Origin: Planctomycetes bacterium RIFCSPHIGHO2_12_FULL_52_36
Lineage (GTDB): Bacteria; Planctomycetota; Brocadiia; Brocadiales; Bathyanammoxibiaceae
Assembly (NCBI GenBank): GCA_001828545.1
Contig: MHYW01000038.1
Location: forward strand, 478-10,887
Length of the DNA stretch: 10,410 bases
Reading direction: 5' to 3'
Of the stretch, positions 6,202 through 10,410 are shown in pieces. Under the pieces are notes generated by a model. That model was not told where the DNA came from, did no database searches, and saw nothing but the letters and a program-made list of their open reading frames with translations. The position numbers and the translations under genes were made by a program. Position 1 is the stretch's first letter, and each line of letters opens with the position of its first letter.

Positions 6202-6675
6202 ATGTCAACAAGTTTACTGGATGCCCCCCCTACCTACCGCTATAAAGATGTAATTGAATTGCTAAGAGAAAGGGGTATTTGGGCCAAGATAAAGCGACTC
6301 CTCATCGTAAGGGATGCGATAGACAAAGCTTTAAAGGGCAGTAGACCCTATCTAGAATTGTTAGAAAAGGATATCCACAGGGTTGAGGATATTTCTCAAT
6401 TGAAACATATCAGGTCGGACCTTCGTACCTTTATTGAGGAACTGCACTGCATCCTTGAGCTTTGTGAAAAAACTATTGCCGTCAAGGTTTTCCTGAAGTC
6501 CCTCTTGCCTGAGCTACGTCAGACGTGTGAAAGACTTGAGGACCTTCTTGAGAACGTGGAGCTGGCTCTAAGTCCCACTTTTAAGCGAAGCGTAGAGCAA
6601 GCTCTCGGGGAACTCCCGCCCGATGTAAGCTCCAGGGCCAAAGAAGAGCTTAATGAGTGGCTACATCATTCATAA
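6202..6675 (+). CDS. Unrecognised helical protein upstream of a RelE-like toxin; candidate antitoxin
   Basis: I do not recognise this 157-residue protein. It is soluble, highly charged and almost entirely helical, with Leu-rich heptad-like stretches (about 48-92 and 97-126) suggesting helix bundles or coiled coils. Residues 14-35 (KDVIELLRERGIWAKIKRLL) might form a small basic helical pair. No signal peptide, membrane span or known catalytic motif is visible. The start is well supported, with AAGGAG 10 nt upstream of ATG 6202. Its last 19 nt overlap the start of the RelE-like toxin gene, and both follow one promoter, which is the typical arrangement for an antitoxin placed before its toxin. 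It does not look like RelB, Phd, MazE or other familiar antitoxins and is longer than most. An antitoxin role is inferred from position alone. Confidence 0.7.
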   Translation: MSTSLLDAPPTYRYKDVIELLRERGIWAKIKRLLIVRDAIDKALKGSRPYLELLEKDIHRVEDISQLKHIRSDLRTFIEELHCILELCEKTIAVKVFLKSLLPELRQTCERLEDLLENVELALSPTFKRSVEQALGELPPDVSSRAKEELNEWLHHS

Positions 6676-7073
6676 TTCATAGCAGTTCCACTTTTGAAAA
6701 AGACCTCACCCGCCTTGCCAAAAAGTATCCTCAAATAAGAAACGATATACAAGAAGCCCTTGCTAAAGTACAAACTGACCTAGATGCACTAATTCGTAGG
6801 TGTGGAAACGATATACAAGAAGCCCTTGCCAAAGTACAAAGTAGTAAGATTATTGGCGATGCCATCCCTGGAGGCAAAGGCAAGCTTTACAAATTAAGGG
6901 TCAGTAGTTCTGACTTGAAAAGAGGTAAAAGCGGAGGCTTCAGGGTGATATTTTATCTTAAAGCCCCTAGCTCTTTATACCCACTAATTTGCTACTTCAA
7001 AGGTGAGAGGGGAGATGTACCAATAAAAGACCTGGAAGAAAGGGCAAAAGAATTAGGACTCAATATAATATAA
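6657..7073 (+). CDS. RelE/ParE-superfamily toxin with a 22-residue internal insertion
   Basis: The fold signature is SFIIHSSSTFEKDLTRLAKK (4-23), then GKLYKLRVSSSDLKRGKSGG (75-94) and FRVIFYLKAP. The closing strand is YPLICYFKGERGDV with a C-terminal helix, matching RelE-like proteins that cleave mRNA on the ribosome. Family members of this type are about 115 residues; this one is 138. The excess is explained by an in-frame insertion: NDIQEALAKVQ occurs at 29-39 and again at 51-61, 22 residues apart, within the helical hairpin. GTG 6657 is the start that supplies the first strand, giving a 19-nt overlap with the upstream gene. fxsA follows after 13 nt. Whether the enlarged protein is toxic cannot be read from the sequence. 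Confidence 0.8.
   Translation: MATSFIIHSSSTFEKDLTRLAKKYPQIRNDIQEALAKVQTDLDALIRRCGNDIQEALAKVQSSKIIGDAIPGGKGKLYKLRVSSSDLKRGKSGGFRVIFYLKAPSSLYPLICYFKGERGDVPIKDLEERAKELGLNII
6739..6840 (+). repeat. Direct repeat of 36 nt within the RelE-like gene
   Basis: Copies at 6739-6774 and 6805-6840 differ at one position only, a synonymous T/C in an Ala codon (GCT/GCC). They are separated by 30 nt that match neither flank. The 66-nt period keeps the frame open, adding 22 residues to the toxin. Confidence 0.9.
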
Positions 7074-7086
7074 ACTAGAGAATTCC

Positions 7087-7497
7087 ATGTTCCTCAAACT
7101 CTTCCTCTTCTTTACATTCGTACCCCTGACGGAGTTTTATCTATTGCTCAGACTGGGGCAGGTGATAGGACTCTGGCCCACCCTCGGGGCGGTCTTTGGC
7201 ACAGGGTTTCTGGGCGCTGTCCTGGCCAAGAGGCAGGGGCTTGCTCTACTCCGCCGACTCCTCAGCGAGGTGGAGCAAGGAATCCTGCCCGCAGAGGCCC
7301 TATTTGACGGGGTACTCCTCCTACTGGCAGGGGCACTCCTCATCACCCCCGGACTGCTGACCGACTGCCTGGGGATTATGCTCCTCTTTCCCCAGACCCG
7401 CAGGGCCTTAAAGGCCTGGCTGAGACGAAAGATTGAGCAAAAGATTGCCAGGGGGGAGTTCAGGGTTTATACCCGCTTTGGCGGCCGTCTAGATTGA
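7087..7497 (+). CDS. fxsA: FxsA-family cytoplasmic membrane protein
   Basis: The 136-residue protein matches the FxsA family, named for an E. coli inner-membrane protein whose overproduction relieves F-plasmid exclusion of phage T7. It has about three or four hydrophobic segments (2-22, 25-46, 73-101). The family signature is VPLTEFYLLLRLGQVIGLWP (12-31), then a glycine-rich stretch (GTGFLGAVLAKRQG), AEALFDG, and LLITPGLLTDCLG (85-97). A basic cytoplasmic tail (105-136) follows. ATG 7087 lies 13 nt after the toxin stop, so it likely shares the promoter at 6145. Its biochemical role is not known in any organism I can name. The gene ends in a convergent, repeat-rich gap. Confidence 0.9.
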   Translation: MFLKLFLFFTFVPLTEFYLLLRLGQVIGLWPTLGAVFGTGFLGAVLAKRQGLALLRRLLSEVEQGILPAEALFDGVLLLLAGALLITPGLLTDCLGIMLLFPQTRRALKAWLRRKIEQKIARGEFRVYTRFGGRLD

Positions 7498-7515
7498 ATT
7501 GATTGGACTATAAAA

Positions 7516-7588
7516 AATCCGCAGTCTAAAGTCCAAAGTCTTTCCGCCTCAGGCGGATTAGTATTCTGAATTCAGACTACTGTATTCT
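7516..7588. repeat. Heptamer run, GGCGGA palindrome and 12-bp palindrome in convergent gap
   Basis: After fxsA come four 7-bp units (7516-7543, for example AGTCTAA then AGTCCAA). They run into TCCGCC-TCA-GGCGGA (7543-7557). TCTGAATTCAGA (7565-7576), a perfect palindrome, follows, and GTATTCT is repeated at 7561 and 7582, again a multiple of seven apart. No gene is visible in 7498-7752. Confidence 0.6.
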
Positions 7589-7651
7589 TTACCTGGCCTC
7601 TGACCCCTATCCTGCAATAAGAAAGCCCCACCTTGAAGTAAGCAATCGTTT

Positions 7652-7666
7652 TCCGCCTCAGACGGA
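7652..7666. repeat. GGCGGA-type short palindrome, one mismatch
   Basis: TCCGCC-TCA-GACGGA (7652-7666) is a copy of the repeat at 7543-7557, with one substitution in the right arm that still allows a G-U pair on one strand. Confidence 0.6.
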
Positions 7667-7705
7667 TCAAAAAGAGGGATTCAAAGAAAAAGGAGTTGTA
7701 AGAAT

Positions 7706-7732
7706 GTAGGGGCAGACCTACGTGTCTGCCCC
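7706..7732. repeat. GTAGGGGC-class palindrome between convergent genes
   Basis: GTAGGGGCAGAC begins at 7706. GGGGCAGAC (7709-7717) pairs with GTCTGCCCC (7724-7732) around a 6-nt loop, and the right end then drifts to AAC instead of TAC. It lies 20 nt past the stop of the minus-strand gene at 7753 and about 210 nt past fxsA. It could terminate transcription from both sides, although no T-run follows either arm. Confidence 0.7.
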
Positions 7733-7752
7733 AACACTACTACTACCAGGAT

Positions 7753-8214
7753 TCAAAGGTATTGCTGGGCTGTCTCTACTGTCCCCACCGCATCCCCGGC
7801 CTTGAAGGTGATAATGGCCCTGCTCCCTGAGAAGTAGGCCACTCCCTTCACGGTAAATACGGCCTTGCCGTCCTCGTCTGTCTTGACCTCCTCAGGCTCT
7901 ACAGAGGCACGATTGGGGGTATCGCTTGAGGCCGTAACCAGGACGTTTGGTACGGGTTTCTTGTCTCTGTCCAGAACGGTTACATAAACGGTCTGAACCT
8001 CCCCAACTCCAGCACTTAAACCTGTGGGCACTGCCTCTATAAACGCAGGGGCCTTGGCAGAGGCATCCTCCGCATACACCTCGGGGACACCACAGCACTC
8101 AAGACCAGCCACCACTATGTTACTTCCCGGTAGCATCAATAGGCCAGAAAAGAGCAGCAGGAACAACGCCACTCTAAGGCCCATTCCTTCTATTCGCTTG
8201 AGTACGAGCTTCAT
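7753..8214 (-). CDS. Secreted single-domain bacterial Ig-like (Big_1/invasin type) protein
   Basis: The 153-residue precursor starts with basic residues and a hydrophobic stretch (13-30), followed by a plausible signal peptidase site after VYA (48). The mature part is one bacterial Ig-like domain: AVPTGLSAGVGEVQTVYVTV (61-80), DRDKKPVPNVLVTASSD (82-98), then KTDEDGKAVFTVKG (111-124) and a closing strand ending VGTVETAQQ. This order, with a V-TDEDGKA-F-V element, is typical of Big_1 domains of invasin-like proteins. Here only one domain is present, with no anchor, so it is a free periplasmic or secreted protein. C40-C41 lie before the predicted cleavage site. The start is supported by AGGAG 8 nt upstream of ATG 8214. 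Its function is unknown. Confidence 0.75.
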   Translation of the reverse strand: MKLVLKRIEGMGLRVALFLLLFSGLLMLPGSNIVVAGLECCGVPEVYAEDASAKAPAFIEAVPTGLSAGVGEVQTVYVTVLDRDKKPVPNVLVTASSDTPNRASVEPEEVKTDEDGKAVFTVKGVAYFSGSRAIITFKAGDAVGTVETAQQYL

Positions 8215-8264
8215 AACACTTTCTCCTTCTATTACATCCGCAAAGACTGATGCACCTAATATTA

Positions 8265-8293
8265 AATATAAAGGCAGATGCAGTAAAAGGCAA
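8265..8293 (-). promoter_or_regulatory. Promoter for the Ig-like protein gene
   Basis: Reading the minus strand, TTGCCT (8293-8288) and TATATT (8270-8265) are separated by 17 nt, placing the start near 8258 and giving a leader of about 45 nt that ends in AAGGAG. The -10 matches the consensus at five of six positions and the -35 at four of six. Confidence 0.55.
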
Positions 8294-8351
8294 CATTTGT
8301 AGGGGGGGGGAATGCGGGGTGGCTAGTCCACCTGAGGGGAAAGTAGGCAGT

Positions 8352-8377
8352 GTAGGGGCAGGGCTTGCCCCTGCCCT
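8352..8377. repeat. GTAGGGGC-class palindrome with GC-rich core
   Basis: GTAGGGGCAGGG starts at 8352. GGGCAGGG (8356-8363) pairs perfectly with CCCTGCCC (8369-8376) around a 5-nt loop. A degraded relative, GTAGGGG followed by a G run, lies at about 8299-8310. Confidence 0.65.
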
Positions 8378-8387
8378 GAACGGCGGA

Positions 8388-8491
8388 GTAGACAGTCAGC
8401 AGGTCAGCAGTCAGTAGGGGCGGGGTAACCCCGCCCCTACAAAAATTGCTGATTGCTGATTCCTGATAGCTGACTACTGTCTGCTGTCTAC
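8388..8491. repeat. Heptamer-phased long inverted repeat (CTGATT/TCAGCA type) enclosing another palindrome
   Basis: The outer ends GTAGACAG (8388-8395) and CTGTCTAC (8484-8491) are perfectly complementary. Inside, the left arm holds TCAGCAG-type units and the right arm (8447-8491) GCTGATT- and GCTGACT-type heptamers. The loop is occupied by the GTAGGGGC palindrome 8414-8440. The element ends directly against the stop codon of the DUF3313 gene (8492-8494). Confidence 0.75.
8414..8440. repeat. Perfect 27-bp GTAGGGGC-class palindrome, nested
   Basis: GTAGGGGCGGGGT (8414-8426) and its exact complement (8428-8440) flank a single A. It has the same ends as 2361-2388 but a different core, and sits in the loop of the heptamer hairpin 8388-8491. 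Confidence 0.9.
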
Positions 8492-9166
8492 TTACTTTCT
8501 ACCGTGCACCTCGTCCAGGGACTCCTTTAACAGCTTAATCCAGTCCTTAAAGGCGGCCTTCGCATGGTCCCATTGGCCGTAAGACCCCATGAAGCCGCCC
8601 AGGGTAAGGGGAGAGCCTCCCTTCCTGTCCACTACGGCCGCCAGCCGCTCCCCGGTCATGGAGTCCATGAATTCTGCCTCCATGGCGGCCCCGCCCGTGT
8701 CTACCGGCATCATAATAGCCGCAGTAGCGGCGAGGTTTAGCCATGGGTTGGCTGAATCCAGGTCGGTAATGGCCGCACGGATGCGCATAACGTCCGGGGC
8801 GGGTTTGTCCACCACAGGGTAGGCATCCTTCAACGTAGCAACGGCCTCGTTGCGGAAGTAGTCTGCCAGTTTCTGGAGTTCTTCGGGGTTAGCCGCCTTC
8901 TTCGCCTTCGGGGCACGGTAGACCACTACGGGGTCAATCATCAGCCTGGTGTACTTCTTCCAATTAACGTCTGGCCTCTCACCGTACAGCATTGATGGGT
9001 CTTCTGGGACTGGATTCATGCCAGAATAATCCTTCAAAAAACCCGAGGGCTTGGTAGGTTTGTTGGAGGCACAGCCCACACCCAGGGGTGAACAGAGACC
9101 CAGGGCAAATATTAAGCCCGCAGTTACCGCCAGCCTATGGTTTGTGATTCTAGTTAATGTCTTCAT
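8492..9166 (-). CDS. DUF3313-type outer-envelope lipoprotein
   Basis: The 224-residue precursor has a lipoprotein signal peptide: basic start, hydrophobic core (12-28) and lipobox LGVGC with the lipidated C32. The mature protein begins with a Ser/Thr/Pro/Lys linker, then the DUF3313 hallmark SGFLKDYSGMNP. A YTRLMIDPVVVYRAP strand and AVATLKDAYPVVDKPAPDVMRIRAAITDL (in two parts) follow. Next comes a hydrophobic segment (NPWLNLAATAAIMMP), EAEFMDSMTGERLAAVVDRKGG, and a C-terminal amphipathic helix (HAKAAFKDWIKLLKESLDEV). DUF3313 proteins are lipoproteins of unknown role. ATG 9166 is chosen because GGAGG lies about 10 nt upstream and the signal peptide begins there. An earlier in-frame ATG at 9235 would add 23 unrelated residues crossing the repeat at 9201-9219. 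Confidence 0.85.
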   Translation of the reverse strand: MKTLTRITNHRLAVTAGLIFALGLCSPLGVGCASNKPTKPSGFLKDYSGMNPVPEDPSMLYGERPDVNWKKYTRLMIDPVVVYRAPKAKKAANPEELQKLADYFRNEAVATLKDAYPVVDKPAPDVMRIRAAITDLDSANPWLNLAATAAIMMPVDTGGAAMEAEFMDSMTGERLAAVVDRKGGSPLTLGGFMGSYGQWDHAKAAFKDWIKLLKESLDEVHGRK

Positions 9167-9200
9167 AATGACTGCCTCCGAGGAGTTAATATTGTCTTCT

Positions 9201-9219
9201 AATCCGTCTGAGGCGGATT
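9201..9219. repeat. GGCGGATT palindrome in the lipoprotein leader
   Basis: AATCCGTC-TGA-GGCGGATT is an inverted repeat with one mismatched position, of the same type as 1138-1154 and 7543-7557. It falls inside the predicted 5' leader of the DUF3313 gene. Confidence 0.65.
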
Positions 9220-9255
9220 GTGTATGAAAGGCCATTTGCTATGATTTGACCTGTC

Positions 9256-9284
9256 CTTATACTACACTCCTGGTCTCTTTTCAA
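9256..9284 (-). promoter_or_regulatory. Promoter for the DUF3313 lipoprotein gene
   Basis: On the minus strand, TTGAAA (9284-9279) and TATAAG (9261-9256) are exactly 17 nt apart, each matching the consensus at five of six positions. Transcription would begin near 9249, giving a leader of about 83 nt containing the palindrome 9201-9219. Confidence 0.7.
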
Positions 9285-9297
9285 GGATAAAGCGGTA

Positions 9298-9374
9298 GTG
9301 CGGAATTTAACTCCACATTCCGAAGTCTGCAATCCGCATTTAGAACATTCCGCACCCTGCAATCTGTTTTGAAA
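9298..9374. repeat. Imperfect 30-bp direct repeats of heptamer type
   Basis: ACATTCCG recurs at 9315 and 9345, and CTGCAATC at 9327 and 9357, both 30 bp apart, showing two diverged copies (about 9315-9344 and 9345-9374). GTGCGGAAT (9298-9306) pairs with ATTCCGCAC (9347-9355). On the minus strand the units read as 7-mers such as GCGGATT and GCAGACT. It lies between two divergent promoters. Confidence 0.6.
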
Positions 9375-9394
9375 ACTCCCCCAAAATCTCAATA

Positions 9395-9423
9395 TTGACA
9401 TAACCAGTCCTGCCTGGTATCTT
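9395..9423 (+). promoter_or_regulatory. Extended -10 promoter for the gene at 9521
   Basis: TTGACA (9395-9400), a 17-nt spacer and TATCTT (9418-9423) preceded by TGG (extended -10) predict a start near 9430. The 90-nt leader consists of the heptamer hairpin 9433-9503 and the ribosome site. Confidence 0.65.
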
Positions 9424-9432
9424 CCTTAATTC

Positions 9433-9503
9433 AGGGATTAGGGGTCAGGGGTTAGGGGCCAGCAATCTTTTTCCCTAATCCCTAGTCCCTAGCCCCTAGT
9501 TTT
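9433..9503 (+). repeat. Heptamer-phased hairpin in a leader (AGGGGTT type), followed by T-run
   Basis: The left arm (9433-9460) consists of units such as AGGGGTC and AGGGGTT, and the right arm (9472-9500) of units such as TCCCTAG. The 11-nt loop between them ends in Ts. About 19 of 26 positions pair strictly, and several of the others can form G-U pairs in RNA. TTTT (9500-9503) follows, giving the look of a terminator in the leader of the gene at 9521. Confidence 0.6.
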
Positions 9504-9520
9504 AGAAGGGAGGGAGAGGA

Positions 9521-9967
9521 GTGAGGAAAAACTTATTCTACGGTGCATTTGCCCTGATGCTGGTGGCCCTGGGCTTTGTTATAGGTGGCTCCACAACGGC
9601 CCAGCACATAGACGTGTTCAATATCCCCAGAGAAAAGGCCGAGCCGCACAAAATCCAGGGGCCTGAACTCTCAGAGGTGGTAGTAACTGATACCTACACC
9701 TATAAGGTGCTGGTAGAAAAGGATAAACTGGACAAGGGTAACGTCTTTGCCAACGAACTGGAAGTGCAGGAACTGGTGGGAGACCAGAGGACCCCTTACC
9801 TCTGGGGTCAGGTGGAGTATTATGACCGCAGGACCGTCAGCCAGATGCAGACCCGCACCACGGAGTTCCTCAAGTGCTTCCGTACCCGTACGGGGACGCT
9901 GTTCTATCTCCCTGACGGAAAACGGGTGATAGACTGGGGTCCCTGGAGCTTCTGGGACTGCCGGTAA
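9521..9967 (+). CDS. Exported or membrane-anchored small protein of unknown function
   Basis: I do not recognise this 148-residue protein. The N-terminus MRKN is followed by a hydrophobic stretch (5-23) that could be a signal peptide, with TTAQ near 25-28 as a cleavage candidate, or a single membrane anchor. The remaining 120 residues are hydrophilic and look rich in beta strands: DTYTYKVLVEKDKL (57-70), a segment ending in LWGQVEYYDRRTV (94-106), TRTTEFLKCF (111-120), GTLFYLPDGKRVIDWGPWSFWDC (in two parts, 125-136 and 137-147). Two cysteines, C119 and C147, could form a disulphide in the periplasm. GTG 9521 is the start because a long GGAGGGAGAGGA ribosome site ends right before it. It has its own promoter and a hairpin leader. 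Confidence 0.7.
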   Translation: MRKNLFYGAFALMLVALGFVIGGSTTAQHIDVFNIPREKAEPHKIQGPELSEVVVTDTYTYKVLVEKDKLDKGNVFANELEVQELVGDQRTPYLWGQVEYYDRRTVSQMQTRTTEFLKCFRTRTGTLFYLPDGKRVIDWGPWSFWDCR

Positions 9968-9968
9968 A

Positions 9969-10067
9969 AGTCAGCAATCAGTTATCAGCTATCAGGAATC
10001 AGCAATCAGCTATCAGCAAGCTGACTGCTGACCTGCTGACTGCTGATTGCCGACTGCTGATTGCTGT
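9969..10067. repeat. Heptamer-phased inverted repeat filling a whole intergenic gap
   Basis: The left arm (9969-10019) repeats TCAGCAA-, TCAGTTA- and similar units. The right arm (10020-10067) repeats complementary GCTGACT- and GCTGATT-like units. Apart from single flanking bases, the element fills the space between the stop at 9965-9967 and the ATG at 10069. The unit sequence is the same family as at 8388-8491. Confidence 0.75.
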
Positions 10068-10068
10068 T

Positions 10069-10410
10069 ATGAGCTATATCTTCTTACTAAACCTCATCTT
10101 CTTCCTAATGGCCTCTACATTGCACGCCCAGGGATTACTAGACGCCCTCTCCGAGGGGAAGGGTCGGGTAATAGACCTCACCTACCCCCTCAACTCAAAG
10201 AATGCCTTCTGGCCTGGGGAGTCTTACAACTCCTTCAAACACGAGGTCCTTGCCTCACTGGAAAAGGACAGGGTCTATTCCGGTGGATATTCTACCCCGG
10301 AACACCTGGGCACTCACATGGATGCCCCGGCCCACTTTGAGCCCAACCAACCCACCGTAGACAAGATACCCCTGGAAGACCTGGTCGGTCTGGCCGTGGT
10401 TATAGACGTA
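10069..10410 (+). CDS. Exported cyclase-family (PF04199) metal hydrolase, C-terminus cut off
   Basis: The 114 visible residues begin with a hydrophobic signal sequence (3-18) ending LHA-Q, so the protein is probably exported. RVIDLTYPLNSKNAFWPGE (33-51) and the metal-binding motif H79-L-G-T-H83-M-D85-A-P-A-H89 are the hallmarks of the cyclase family. That family includes bacterial kynurenine formamidase KynB and isatin hydrolase. These are metal-dependent amide hydrolases and most are cytoplasmic, so an exported form is less usual. The substrate cannot be inferred. The ATG at 10069 directly follows the heptamer repeat and has no ribosome-binding site. An internal ATG at residue 14 would truncate the signal sequence. 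The gene runs off the window end. Confidence 0.85.
   Translation, partial: MSYIFLLNLIFFLMASTLHAQGLLDALSEGKGRVIDLTYPLNSKNAFWPGESYNSFKHEVLASLEKDRVYSGGYSTPEHLGTHMDAPAHFEPNQPTVDKIPLEDLVGLAVVIDV

Noticed and set aside
7706..7732. Confident intrinsic terminator
   Set aside because: The hairpin is strong but no U-run follows on either strand, and the same element occurs where termination makes no sense, such as within hicA.
9167..9235. Upstream ATG at 9235 for the lipoprotein
   Set aside because: It would place 23 hydrophilic residues before the signal peptide and encode the GGCGGATT repeat; ATG 9166 has a good ribosome site.
9969..10067. CRISPR-like array of short repeats
   Set aside because: Units are 7 bp, degenerate and have no spacers; the structure is an inverted repeat.

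Overview
The window reads as a bacterial chromosome segment with short housekeeping and accessory genes separated by intergenic spaces full of palindromic and 7-bp-phased repeats. A planctomycete, perhaps Brocadiales-related, is my best guess. It rests on a polytopic membrane protein whose conserved segments resemble an unnamed family I associate with planctomycetes, on heavy use of AGG and ATA codons, and on the repeat style. No rRNA or other decisive marker is present, so this is tentative.

Layout: 1-1044 (minus) is the N-terminal part of a membrane protein. 1045-1353 holds four consecutive inverted repeats. 1354-2022 (plus) encodes a MagIII/endonuclease III-type DNA glycosylase. 2087-2332 is a HicB-type antitoxin, followed by a hicA remnant broken by a perfect 28-bp palindrome (2361-2388). 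The hicA stop overlaps the start of pyrC (2549-3865, dihydroorotase). A good sigma70-like promoter (3909-3937) precedes an AT-richer Fic AMPylase gene (4019-5185). yacP/NYN nuclease (5219-5731) and vanZ (5737-6135) follow closely. A second promoter (6145-6174) drives an unrecognised helical protein (6202-6675). This overlaps a RelE-like toxin (6657-7073) that carries an internal 22-residue insertion with a duplicated segment; fxsA (7087-7497) follows.

After a repeat-rich convergent gap, two minus-strand genes encode cell-envelope proteins: a small secreted Ig-like domain protein (7753-8214) and a DUF3313-type lipoprotein (8492-9166). Each has its own promoter. 9167-9520 contains no gene, but holds two divergent promoters and three repeat elements. 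An unknown exported protein (9521-9967) follows. The window ends inside an exported cyclase-family (PF04199) protein starting at 10069.

The most striking theme is the intergenic DNA. One repeat class has near-constant GTAGGGGC...GCCCCTAC ends around palindromic cores that differ in every copy. A second class consists of long hairpins built from degenerate heptamers, with a different heptamer in each copy. The two classes are nested at 8388-8491. One palindrome has destroyed a toxin gene beside an intact antitoxin, which suggests these elements move or replace sequence. No tRNA, rRNA, CRISPR array, IS transposase or riboswitch was recognised.
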